Assembly: GCF_000986795.1 (NCBI RefSeq)
Contig: NZ_LAYZ01000001.1
Coordinates: forward strand, 124,001-188,000
Reading direction: 5' to 3'
Length of the DNA: 64,000 nt
From: Salinicoccus sediminis
GTDB taxonomy: Bacteria; Bacillota; Bacilli; Staphylococcales; Salinicoccaceae
The stretch's first letter is position 1. Every line of letters starts with the position of its first letter. Positions 46,265 to 54,361 of this stretch are shown in pieces. The notes under the pieces are model-generated. The model saw only the letters and a list, made by a program, of their open reading frames with translations. It did not search any database and was not told the DNA's origin. The position numbers and the translations under genes are program-made.

Positions 46265-47296
46265 TCAGTCAGTCACTGCATTCTCCAATATTCTAAATGT
46301 CAGGTTCTCTGTATCAACTTCCGCCTGAAGTCCGTATGGCACGATGAATTTCGGTTCATTGTGGCCGAAGTTCATATTGTAGAGTACAGGCAGATCTTCA
46401 CGTCCGGCTTCTTTCAGTATCTGCTTCCAGACTTTTTTATAGTCTTCATAATGGACACCGTCCTGCGGTCTGCCGACTATTATGCCGTTCACTTTGTCGA
46501 AAATGCCCATCATTGACAACGCCCTTAAATAATCCTCGAAGAAATCCGGTGTGATATGGACTTCCGATGTTTCCAGAAACAATATCGCATTATCAAAAGC
46601 TGCAGTATCAGGGAAAAGACCGGTGCCGCGCATGCTGCCGAACAGTTCGAAGCAGCCGCCGATCAGATGCCCGCGGGCTATGCCTCTTCCGTTGATGCTT
46701 TCGTAGCCGGGATTGGTGAAGGATTCGCGTTCAATATCCCTGTTCTCTATGTCCCATTTCAGACCGAATCTGCGGATCGTCCCAGACGGTTTTATCTCTC
46801 CGATGATGTCGCTTTCGAACCATGTCCTTCTGATGGAGGCTACGGTGTAGTCATCCATCTCTATATTCTCTGCAAAATCCGTGAGCAGCGCAGGGCCGTA
46901 GCTTGTGGAAATTCCGTTATTGTAGAACATGAAATGGTTCGCAGTCGTGTCGGAATAACCTGTAAAGATTTTAGGGTTGTCTTTCAATGCATCAAAATCC
47001 ACATAAGGCTGGATGCGTATGGTTTCATTGCCGCCGATAGCGCAGATTATCGCCTTTATGTCCGGATCCCTCAATGCCTCATTCAGATCTTCAGCACGTT
47101 TTTCCGGATGCTCGTATATATAATCCACCCCTTTCAATGCATGGGGCATGACTTTCACTTTGAGGCCGAAAACTTCTTCAAGCCTTTTTATACCCTGCTC
47201 CGTACGCCATCTGATGGAATCCCCGCCGGCCAGGCCGCTGGACAGGGAGACCAGGGCTACAGTATCGCCGGTGGAAAGTTTTTTGGGCTTAATCAT
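46265..47296 (-). CDS. S66-family LD-carboxypeptidase/MccF-like peptidase
   Basis: A 343-residue serine peptidase of family S66, which contains LD-carboxypeptidases for murein recycling and MccF-type self-immunity peptidases that cleave acyl-adenylate antibiotics. Seen: VALVSLSSGLAGG near the start, AIICAIGGNETIR, and nucleophile motif GYSDTTANHF. The C-terminal half has the His/Glu region EPKFIVPYGL. The size and the GYSD motif favour the MccF-like branch. ATG 47296 follows AAAGGAGC; the upstream in-frame extension lacks a ribosome site. Confidence 0.85.
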   Translation of the reverse strand: MIKPKKLSTGDTVALVSLSSGLAGGDSIRWRTEQGIKRLEEVFGLKVKVMPHALKGVDYIYEHPEKRAEDLNEALRDPDIKAIICAIGGNETIRIQPYVDFDALKDNPKIFTGYSDTTANHFMFYNNGISTSYGPALLTDFAENIEMDDYTVASIRRTWFESDIIGEIKPSGTIRRFGLKWDIENRDIERESFTNPGYESINGRGIARGHLIGGCFELFGSMRGTGLFPDTAAFDNAILFLETSEVHITPDFFEDYLRALSMMGIFDKVNGIIVGRPQDGVHYEDYKKVWKQILKEAGREDLPVLYNMNFGHNEPKFIVPYGLQAEVDTENLTFRILENAVTD

Positions 47297-47334
47297 AAAG
47301 ATGCTCCTTTCAATGACTAAATATTCTAAAAACA

Positions 47335-47354
47335 TATGGTACTATGATACCATA
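47335..47354. promoter_or_regulatory. Palindrome in the divergent promoter region
   Basis: TATGGTACTATGATACCATA: seven-base perfect arms around CTATGA. It contains a TATGAT that could be the -10 of the rightward gene, and lies between divergent genes, so it is a plausible operator for an unknown repressor. Confidence 0.5.
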
Positions 47355-47377
47355 GGAAAACTCAGGAGGGGATGGTC

Positions 47378-48223
47378 ATGGACCATATAGAAGTTAAAAA
47401 TCTGGTGCCGGATTTCATTGATTTTTTCGATGAGGCCAGTCGAAGGAGCATGAGTGAAAAGAAGCGTTTTGAATTATGGAAAGAAACCTATGATTTTGCC
47501 GCGGTTCCTCCAGGGGTTGAAGGGGAAAAGATTGCTCGGACAATGCTTGCAAATACTTGGCCGAAATACTTTGGAGAAATAGAAACCATCAAAAGTTGGG
47601 AACCTGAAAATAATGTTATTGAGAATCTCCTTTTTCATATTAAGAAATTGCTGAGGTGGGATGAACCGATCGATTTGGTATTGATATATTTTGTCGGTTC
47701 GTTTGAAGGGAATTTTTTTACAGCACCATATGACAGTGACAGAACGGCGCTCTGTATTCCTATAGAAAGCGAAGTAAATGATATCATTCTATATCATGAG
47801 CTGACCCATATCGTGCATCAGAAAACTGCGGGTCTCAGTTTGAACTGGGAACAGCCGGTGGCTAATCTGATAATGCAGGAGGGGCTTGCCACCAGAATCA
47901 GTCAGCATTTAAAACCGGGTAAGAATCAGGAGATTTATATAGAGTTCACTCCGGGATGGCTTAAAACCTGCGAGATGAAAAAAGAAGAGATCATTGAGGG
48001 CATAATGCCACATTTCAATGATGCGAGATCTGAAACACTCATGAAGTTTACACTGGGTGAAGGAACCACTGGCTTGGAAAGAGAAGCTTACTACGTCGGA
48101 TGGCTTATCGTAGGGTCACTTCTTGACGCGGGTGTATCATTTGAGGAAAAGGCAAAAATACCAGGTGACCAGCTTGCCCAGTATATATTTGATGCCTGCA
48201 GGGATATGATTGAAGTAAAATAA
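47378..48223 (+). CDS. Putative zinc metalloprotease, function unknown
   Basis: A 281-residue soluble protein with HELTHIVHQ (HExxH) and, about 30 residues on, NLIMQEGLATRIS, the third Glu ligand of gluzincins. No signal peptide is visible, so it should be cytoplasmic. It resembles the DUF2268/YjaZ-type predicted Zn-dependent proteases, but I cannot assign it firmly. ATG 47378 is preferred to ATG 47372 because AGGAGGG would be only one base from the latter. It precedes an AAC(6')-like acetyltransferase gene by 14 bases. Confidence 0.7.
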   Translation: MDHIEVKNLVPDFIDFFDEASRRSMSEKKRFELWKETYDFAAVPPGVEGEKIARTMLANTWPKYFGEIETIKSWEPENNVIENLLFHIKKLLRWDEPIDLVLIYFVGSFEGNFFTAPYDSDRTALCIPIESEVNDIILYHELTHIVHQKTAGLSLNWEQPVANLIMQEGLATRISQHLKPGKNQEIYIEFTPGWLKTCEMKKEEIIEGIMPHFNDARSETLMKFTLGEGTTGLEREAYYVGWLIVGSLLDAGVSFEEKAKIPGDQLAQYIFDACRDMIEVK

Positions 48224-48237
48224 AGCGGAGGGACGAT

Positions 48238-48669
48238 ATGATCATCCAGGCGACAACTGCTCATATCGATGAAATGACCAGACTCTCATCTGTATTGTGG
48301 GAGGAGGAGTATGAAATATTAAAAGCAGAAATTGAAGAGAATATATCCAATGATGCTGCAGCCTATTTCATAAAATTGATTGATGATAATCCGGTGGCTT
48401 TTGCACACTGCGGACTCAGATATGATTATGTGGAAGGAACGGATTCATCACCGGTCGGGTATCTCGAAGGTGTTTTTGTGAAAGAAGAGCATCGTCTGAA
48501 GGATATTGCCTCGGAGCTGGTCACAGAGTGCGAGCAGTGGGCGAAGGATAAAGGATGTACGGAATTTGCCAGTGACTGCGAATTTGATAACGCAGGAAGT
48601 CTTGAATTTCACTTGAAAAGCGGCTTTGAAGAGATGAACAGGATCATCTGTTTCAGGAAAAGCATTTAG
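48238..48669 (+). CDS. GNAT acetyltransferase resembling aminoglycoside 6'-N-acetyltransferases
   Basis: A 143-residue GNAT protein. The segments VGYLEGVFVKEEHRLKDIASELVTECEQWAKDKGCTEFASDCEFDN and FHLKSGFEEMNRIICFRK match the AAC(6')-I family pattern (SPVGYLEG...FASD...FEE..R..CF). A true aminoglycoside resistance activity is not shown; many such chromosomal genes have other substrates. GGAGGG precedes ATG 48238. It is likely cotranscribed with the upstream metalloprotease gene. Confidence 0.8.
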   Translation: MIIQATTAHIDEMTRLSSVLWEEEYEILKAEIEENISNDAAAYFIKLIDDNPVAFAHCGLRYDYVEGTDSSPVGYLEGVFVKEEHRLKDIASELVTECEQWAKDKGCTEFASDCEFDNAGSLEFHLKSGFEEMNRIICFRKSI

Positions 48670-48709
48670 AAACCATTACTCCATAACAGATAAAAGGTAA
48701 AGCAGGGGG

Positions 48710-49591
48710 GTGTGGATAATCAAAAAGTCAGCTGTCACATTACTTGTAGTTGCTGTAATATGCATCGCTTTTGCAGCAATCTTCGTCAAGTTATCCGACG
48801 CTTCCGCAAGTATCATCAGCATGTACAGAATGTTGTTTGCGAGCATCCTGCTCATTCCAATCGTTTACCGTTATAGATCCGAATTTACCAGATTATCATC
48901 CAGGGAGTGGCTGTCACTCATCATTGCCGGGTTATTCCTCGCACTGCACTTCGGATTCTGGTTTGAATCACTGAAGCTGACATCGGTGGCAAGTTCAACA
49001 GTCATCCTTGCACTCCAGCCGATAGTCGCAATGATTGCCGCCTATCTGATCTATAAAGAGAGGGTCACCAGAGCAGTCATCATATCTGTTTTCATTTCAT
49101 TTTCGGGAGTGCTCATCATCAGCTGGGGGGATTTCAGTTTCACCGATATGAGCGCATTTTCAGGTAATATACTGTCATTTCTAAGCGTTGTCGCAGTCGT
49201 CTGCTACTTCATGATCGGCCAGAGATCTGTAAGGAATCTCAAACACTGGGTATACAGCTTCATCGTGTTCACATTTGCGGGATTGTTTTTGCTTGTCTTT
49301 AACTTGATTACACAAGAAGAGCTGATGAGCTATCCTCCGAGAGAGTGGCTTTTATTCCTAATGCTCGCCATATTCCCGACAATCGCCCATGTGATATTCA
49401 ATGCACTGCTTGACGAGGTCAGCCCTGCAACGATTTCGATGAGCATGCTGCTGGAACCGGTCGGTGCATCACTCCTTGCATATCTGCTGCTTTCAGAGAC
49501 ACTGGATGGACTTCAATTGACCGGCGGCGTGATAGTACTGATTGGTGTGTATTTCTTCCTGGCGGCACAGAGAAAAAACAGTTATATATAG
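48710..49591 (+). CDS. EamA/DMT-family transporter
   Basis: A 293-residue integral membrane protein with ten predicted spans in two EamA repeats: residues about 8-140 and 150-288 (repeat ends GVLIISWGDF and GVIVLIGVYFFLA). The family exports metabolites such as amino acids; the substrate here is unknown. A GTG start (48710) lies within a GGGGGGTG stretch that doubles as ribosome site, so the exact start is uncertain by a few codons. Confidence 0.85.
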   Translation: MWIIKKSAVTLLVVAVICIAFAAIFVKLSDASASIISMYRMLFASILLIPIVYRYRSEFTRLSSREWLSLIIAGLFLALHFGFWFESLKLTSVASSTVILALQPIVAMIAAYLIYKERVTRAVIISVFISFSGVLIISWGDFSFTDMSAFSGNILSFLSVVAVVCYFMIGQRSVRNLKHWVYSFIVFTFAGLFLLVFNLITQEELMSYPPREWLLFLMLAIFPTIAHVIFNALLDEVSPATISMSMLLEPVGASLLAYLLLSETLDGLQLTGGVIVLIGVYFFLAAQRKNSYI

Positions 49592-49623
49592 TACTTCGGC
49601 ATTTAAATGATGGAGGAGAGCTT

Positions 49624-50268
49624 ATGAAAAAGCTGATAGATGGTGTCATCAAGCATATACTTAAAAATAGAAACTGTGTTATCAGGATAAGTGGACATGG
49701 TGCAGCAGGAAAAACAAATTTGGCCGAGGAGATTATGGAAAGAATGGAGCATGACACATTCAATTATCTGAATACGGATGCCTACATTATTCCCGGGGAG
49801 TACAGAAAATCATTGGGGGCCGTTTACGAATATGAAAACGAAGAATATAGAGGGAAAGTCACAGCATGCCTGCCGGCCGCACATGAACTTGCCAGTCTGA
49901 AGCGCGATCTCCTGATGCTCAGAAGAGGGATGGATTTTCTAACCATCGATGCCGACTGGGCACCTGAAAAAATCATTCATGCCGACCGGCCTTTTACAAT
50001 CGTCGATGGTATGAGCACTACATTCCTGGAAGATAGACTATTTGATCTATCCATCTATATCTATACGGATGGGGAGACAGAACTGGCGCGACGGATGGAG
50101 CGGGACGTAAATGACAGAGGGAGATCATCAGAGGCACTGATCAGTTCCCACCATCAGAGGAGGATCCAATATGAATTGTTCATGCATGAGAAGCGGGATG
50201 AATTCGATATTGTGATCGATGATACTGTTGGCCGATTCACAGTAGAGAAAAACAGTGTAATGATATGA
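49624..50268 (+). CDS. P-loop nucleoside kinase-like protein
   Basis: A 214-residue protein with Walker A GHGAAGKTN (residues about 24-32), a following DAYI segment equivalent to the uridine-kinase substrate loop, and a lid region RRMERDVNDRGRS. It resembles uridine kinase/phosphoribulokinase-type proteins and related small-molecule kinases. It lies in the accessory block next to a DMT transporter and acetyltransferases, so a role in modifying a small molecule is possible but unproven. GGAGGAG precedes the ATG. Confidence 0.75.
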   Translation: MKKLIDGVIKHILKNRNCVIRISGHGAAGKTNLAEEIMERMEHDTFNYLNTDAYIIPGEYRKSLGAVYEYENEEYRGKVTACLPAAHELASLKRDLLMLRRGMDFLTIDADWAPEKIIHADRPFTIVDGMSTTFLEDRLFDLSIYIYTDGETELARRMERDVNDRGRSSEALISSHHQRRIQYELFMHEKRDEFDIVIDDTVGRFTVEKNSVMI

Positions 50269-50299
50269 GGTGACAGATTTACGAGGGAAGGAAGATGAC

Positions 50300-50686
50300 G
50301 TGAAATACCTTATTACCATAATGATGTTGTCCATGTTCCTTGCTGCATGCAACAGCCCATCAGAAGTGACCGGTATTACAGCAAGTGGTACAGAATCGAC
50401 ATTGGATTTACTGGAACAAAATGTGATAGAAAAGCCGGAGAGAGGGGATGTATTCCTAATACAAACCGAATCCCGGGAACAATTCATTTATGCATATGTC
50501 GAGAATGGTTCGGAAATCACAGTTAATGAAGAGGATGACACACTCAAGATTAACTTCCAGGAGCCGAATGACGGTGGTGACACCATATTGCAGATGTTTG
50601 AATTGCAGACGGGAGATGGCATAGAATCGCTGGGGTTTTATATCAACGAAACTGAGATATCTGTCAAAGAAGTGATCTATGAATGA
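50300..50686 (+). CDS. Small lipoprotein, function unknown
   Basis: A 128-residue protein with a lipoprotein signal (VKYLITIMMLSMFLAACNS; lipobox LAAC) and an acidic beta-rich mature part. GTG 50300, just after GGAAGGAAG, gives the clean signal; the longer frame from 50270 does not. I do not recognise a domain. It follows the kinase-like gene by 31 bases. Confidence 0.72.
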   Translation: MKYLITIMMLSMFLAACNSPSEVTGITASGTESTLDLLEQNVIEKPERGDVFLIQTESREQFIYAYVENGSEITVNEEDDTLKINFQEPNDGGDTILQMFELQTGDGIESLGFYINETEISVKEVIYE

Positions 50687-50736
50687 AGTCATGGTGTGTT
50701 TGATTATATGAATCATGCAAAGGATGTTCCAAATTT

Positions 50737-51615
50737 ATGAAAAATTTTAAATCACGGCGAATGCTCATCTTCATCGGCCGCATTATCATGACGGTGCTCG
50801 GAGCCTTCATCACCGCATATGGACTTGAATCTGTATTGATTCCCAACCAGGTTTCTGATGGAGGGATCACAGGAGTCAGCATCGTCGGCTCCAAGATGTT
50901 TGACATCAAGCTGGGATATCTGATTGCTGTATTGAACCTTCCGTTCATTTGGCTGGGATATAAACAGATTGGAGCCAAATTTTCTGCACTGTCCATCGTG
51001 GGAATATTTTCCCTCGCCATATTCACATCGATAATGCATCATATCCCGACGATCATAGAAGGAGATTCACTGCTAGTCACAATTGTCGGAGGTGTCATAA
51101 TCGGCACCGGCATGGGCCTTGCACTGCGCAATGGCGGAGCACTTGACGGCATTGACATGTTTGCAGTTCTTTTGTCGAGGAAGCTTCCGTTCGGTACCAG
51201 CGACTTCATCCTGTTCCTGAACATATTCGTGTTCATACTTGTATCCACGGTATTCGGTTTTGAAGGGGCGATGCTTTCCGCCATCGCTTACTTCATCGCA
51301 TCCAAAGTCATACATCTGATCGAAGAGGGGCTGAGTGGTTCCAAGACATTCACCATCATCACAAAATCACCACAGCCGATCATTGAGGAAATCAGGGAGG
51401 AGCTGGGGCGTACCTGCATCTATAACGAAGTACTGGGCGGCTATACGGACAAGGCGTTCACGCAGGTCACTTGTGTCATCAACCGTCTGGAGGAACAGAA
51501 ACTCAAGGAAATCGTCAGTGACAAAGATCCACACGCATTCATTGCCATCTATGACGTATCCGATGTCAAAAAAGGGGAGTTCATCAAGCAGGATCTGCAG
51601 AGGCATCAACAATAA
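50737..51615 (+). CDS. YitT-family membrane protein (DUF2179)
   Basis: A 292-residue protein: five or six N-terminal spans (GRIIMTVLGAFITAYGLESVLIPN, LGYLIAVLNLPFIWLGYK, ALSIVGIFSLAIF, LLVTIVGGVIIGTGMGLALRNGG, FILFLNIFVFILVSTVFG) and a C-terminal cytoplasmic DUF2179 domain (TFTIITKSPQPIIEEIREELGR). YitT_membrane proteins are of unknown transport activity. No ribosome site of quality is visible; ATG 50737 begins MKNFKSRRM as in relatives. A strong bidirectional terminator follows. Confidence 0.88.
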   Translation: MKNFKSRRMLIFIGRIIMTVLGAFITAYGLESVLIPNQVSDGGITGVSIVGSKMFDIKLGYLIAVLNLPFIWLGYKQIGAKFSALSIVGIFSLAIFTSIMHHIPTIIEGDSLLVTIVGGVIIGTGMGLALRNGGALDGIDMFAVLLSRKLPFGTSDFILFLNIFVFILVSTVFGFEGAMLSAIAYFIASKVIHLIEEGLSGSKTFTIITKSPQPIIEEIREELGRTCIYNEVLGGYTDKAFTQVTCVINRLEEQKLKEIVSDKDPHAFIAIYDVSDVKKGEFIKQDLQRHQQ

Positions 51616-51655
51616 TGGCCTGGAGACAATCAGATTTTGTCTCCAGGCCATTATT
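51611..51655. terminator. Bidirectional terminator between convergent genes
   Basis: AATAATGGCCTGGAGACAA (51611-51629) and TTGTCTCCAGGCCATTATT (51637-51655): a perfect 19-bp stem with AT-rich outer ends that serve as T-runs both ways. It sits between the YitT gene and the reverse-strand oxidoreductase. Confidence 0.9.
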
Positions 51656-52678
51656 CTAATCAAGTGAATCTGAAACTTTGACCACCTGTTTGCCGAAGTT
51701 ATCACCGGTAAACAGGTTTCTGAAAGCCTCCGGCAGCCTGTCGAAACCTTCGGCAATCGTCACTTCGGAATGGACTTTTCCTTCCTGAACCCATTGTGCC
51801 AGCTGTTCACTGGCATCTTTGAAGTCATCTTTAAACTGTGCAACAAGAAAGCCCTGCATCAGTGCCTGTGATTTGATCAGTTTCTGCTGTACCCGAGGAC
51901 CGTTATCCTCCTTGCTGTTGTATGAAGAAATTGCGCCGCATACCGGCACCCTGGCGAATGTATTCAGGTGGTTGAACACTTCGTCGGAAACAGTGCCGCC
52001 GACGTTTTCAAAATATACATCGATGCCGTCAGGAACCGCTTCAGCAAGTCTTTCGGCAAAATCATCTTTCTTATAGTCGACACCCGCATCAAGACCGAGG
52101 GTTTCGGTGAGATAATCCACCTTCTCAGTGCCACCGGCGATGCCGACAACCCTGGCGCCTTTTATCTTCGCAATCTGACCCACGACAGAACCGACTGCAC
52201 CAGATGCTGCAGAGACAACTACAGTCTCCCCTTCCTGCGGCTTGCCGATGTTCAGCAGGCCGCCGTAAGCCGTCTGTCCCGGCATGCCGAGTGTGCTCAG
52301 GTATAAATGAAGCGGCACATCAGTGGATGGGACTTTATTCACAGCATCTTCAGATACAGTATTGAACTTCTTCCACGGGAGGACACCCGTGACAACGTCG
52401 CCCTCAGCGAAATCATCATTATTCGATTCAGTGACCCTTCCGACAATATGACTTTCAATCGGTTTATCCAATTCAAAAGGCTTGGCATATGATTTCGCAT
52501 CATTCATCCTGCCGCGCATATAAGGGTCGACGGATATATAGACACTCTCGATTACCATTTCATCTCTGCCCGGTTCCCTTGTTTCCACATCTTCGTATCT
52601 GAATACATCATCACCAGGCAGTCCCTCCGGACGTTCAGCTAAAACAATCTGTTCATTATTCAAAGTAATCCTCCTCAT
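51656..52678 (-). CDS. NADP-dependent oxidoreductase (YfmJ/CurA, MDR family)
   Basis: A 340-residue medium-chain reductase without zinc, of the prostaglandin reductase/leukotriene B4 dehydrogenase type. Landmarks are YISVDPYMRGRM, GTLGMPGQTAYGGLLNIG, the nucleotide motif AASGAVGSVVGQIAKIKGARVVGIAGG, and FENVGG. These enzymes reduce activated double bonds in alpha,beta-unsaturated carbonyl compounds, i.e. detoxification. It is divergent from a MerR-family regulator with a MerR promoter between them. Confidence 0.9.
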   Translation of the reverse strand: MRRITLNNEQIVLAERPEGLPGDDVFRYEDVETREPGRDEMVIESVYISVDPYMRGRMNDAKSYAKPFELDKPIESHIVGRVTESNNDDFAEGDVVTGVLPWKKFNTVSEDAVNKVPSTDVPLHLYLSTLGMPGQTAYGGLLNIGKPQEGETVVVSAASGAVGSVVGQIAKIKGARVVGIAGGTEKVDYLTETLGLDAGVDYKKDDFAERLAEAVPDGIDVYFENVGGTVSDEVFNHLNTFARVPVCGAISSYNSKEDNGPRVQQKLIKSQALMQGFLVAQFKDDFKDASEQLAQWVQEGKVHSEVTIAEGFDRLPEAFRNLFTGDNFGKQVVKVSDSLD

Positions 52679-52795
52679 ATAATTGAAATCACTATATGAG
52701 TCTAATACCCGCTGCAGTAGATGTTAAAATCATATTGTCCGATAAAGCAGGGTGGGATAATAAAAAGCCCCCCAAAAAAATTTTTCTGAAAAGCG

Positions 52796-52826
52796 TTGAC
52801 CTTGACGCTGCGTCAATCCATATACT
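52796..52826 (+). promoter_or_regulatory. MerR-type promoter of the TipA-like regulator
   Basis: TTGACC (52796-52801), a 19-base spacer and TATACT (52821-52826). The spacer begins with the perfect dyad TTGACGCTGCGTCAA (52802-52816). This is the classic distorted promoter of MerR-family activators, directly upstream of the regulator's own gene, so autogenous activation is expected. Confidence 0.9.
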
Positions 52827-52850
52827 GTGAGTTACAGGGAGGTGATGGGT

Positions 52851-53612
52851 ATGAAATACACTGTAAAACAAGTCGCAGAGGTGTCCGGCATCAGTACACG
52901 CACACTGAGATATTACGACCACATCGGACTCCTCAAGCCGAGTGAATATACCGATTCGGGATACAGAATCTACAAAGACGGGGATATCGACAGATTGCAG
53001 CAGATCCTGCTGTACCGGTCGATGGGATTGAAACTGGAAGAGATAAAACTCATCCTTGACGATCCAGAGTTCAATACACTGCAGGCGTTGGAAGCACACT
53101 ATCAAAAACTGCAGGAAGAACAGGAAAAGACAAAGCAGCTGCTCGCTACTGTCGGCAAGACGATACAACACACAAAAGGAGAGATTGAAATGAGTGCAGA
53201 AGAAAAATTTGAAGGCTTCAAAAAAGCCAAAATCGAAGAAAACGAAAGAAAGTACGGAGAAGAAATCAGAGAGAAATACGGTGAGGAAACGATAGACGAA
53301 TCCAACCGGAAATATATGAACCTGAGCAGAGAGGACTTCGATAAGATGCAGAGCATCGAGGACGAATTGTTTTCAAAGCTCGATCAGCTTTCAGAAACTA
53401 AAGATATAGAGTCCCCCTTGGCCCGTGAAATATATGAACTCCATAAGGAATGGATCAAGTACTCATGGCCGAAGTACGCAGCAGAAGCACACAAAGGACT
53501 CGCACAGATGTATGTGGATGATGAAAGATTCGCGAAATATTATAATGACCGTGCAGGAAAAGAAGTCGTCAGTTTACTGAGAGATTCCATAGAGAGATAT
53601 GCAGAAGATTAA
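52851..53612 (+). CDS. MerR-family regulator with TipAS antibiotic-binding domain
   Basis: A 253-residue TipAL/Mta-like regulator. N-terminal MerR helix-turn-helix (YTVKQVAEVSGISTRTLRYYDHIGLLKPSEYTDSGYR), a dimerisation coiled coil (about 75-120) and a C-terminal TipAS domain (WIKYSWPKYAAEAHKGLAQMYVDDERFAKYYND), which in relatives binds thiopeptide or other antibiotics. It lies behind a MerR-type promoter. Divergent from an NADP reductase; no efflux pump is adjacent. ATG 52851 follows GGAGGTG. Confidence 0.92.
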   Translation: MKYTVKQVAEVSGISTRTLRYYDHIGLLKPSEYTDSGYRIYKDGDIDRLQQILLYRSMGLKLEEIKLILDDPEFNTLQALEAHYQKLQEEQEKTKQLLATVGKTIQHTKGEIEMSAEEKFEGFKKAKIEENERKYGEEIREKYGEETIDESNRKYMNLSREDFDKMQSIEDELFSKLDQLSETKDIESPLAREIYELHKEWIKYSWPKYAAEAHKGLAQMYVDDERFAKYYNDRAGKEVVSLLRDSIERYAED

Positions 53613-53637
53613 AGAACGGTGAAAACCGTTCTTTTTT
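53611..53637 (+). terminator. Intrinsic terminator after the TipA-like gene
   Basis: AAAGAACGGT and ACCGTTCTTT around GAAA with a run of six T. The stem overlaps the stop codon. Confidence 0.88.
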
Positions 53638-53676
53638 CATTGATTCACTTTAACTTGAAATTTTTCAGGGGGACTT

Positions 53677-54328
53677 TCACTTAATCAAGTTTGTCAAATC
53701 TTTTAGAGAATCGATTACATAGTCGGCTTGATTCAATTCCTCGTCTTTTGAAAAGTAGAATCTGCAACCGATCGTTTCTATGCCATTCTCCATGCCGGCT
53801 TTAAAATCGGATAATCGATCACCAATTATATACCTTGGCTGTATGTTTTCACTGACGATAATATGTCGTACCAACTCAGATTTGCCGCCACTGTTTAGTA
53901 TGTTGATGCTGTATATATTTATCCAGCCCATGATAATCATAGATTGCTTTTAAATATTTCTCATCCCCATTACTCGCTATAAAAATATCATATCCTTTAT
54001 CTTTTATGTCGGACAATGCAACCTCTACAAAATCGTAGAGTTTACTTTTACCGGTATTGATTGAATTTACTAATGATTTTTGAAACAGCCCATTCGCAAG
54101 CTCTGTATATCCTTTAGAGGAGGTATATAATAAATTCCTCCATACTTCACTTAGAGGAACACCCATTATTTCGTTATATCTTTCTATTGGATTTTCTATG
54201 TAAGGTACATTATGTTCATCCAATTTATTCAAGGTTTCTTTTAAAGAGGGCTCCAAAATCAATTCTGTTTGAAATAACGTACCATCCATATCAAATATTA
54301 CCACTTTGTTTATGAGTATAATCTCCAA
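53677..54328 (-). pseudogene. HAD-family hydrolase, frameshifted
   Basis: On the reverse strand a frame from 54328 gives VVIFDMDGTLFQTEL (HAD motif I), IFIASNGDEKYL (motif II) and AIYDYHGLDKYI, then goes astray. Another frame continues with SINILNSGGKSELVRHIIV and YIIGDRLSDFKAG (motifs III-IV) to a stop at 53677. The switch falls in the TA-rich stretch near 53911-53917; one base has probably been lost or gained. The intact protein would be about 215 residues, a Cof/PGP-like phosphatase. Its start is uncertain (TTG 54328 lacks a good ribosome site). Confidence 0.8.
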
Positions 54329-54361
54329 TCTATATTTATCAGTCTATTAGATTATGATCAA

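Noticed and set aside
46556-47320. 254-codon forward frame antisense to the S66 peptidase gene
   Set aside because: Shadow frame; the reverse-strand protein has clear S66 motifs.
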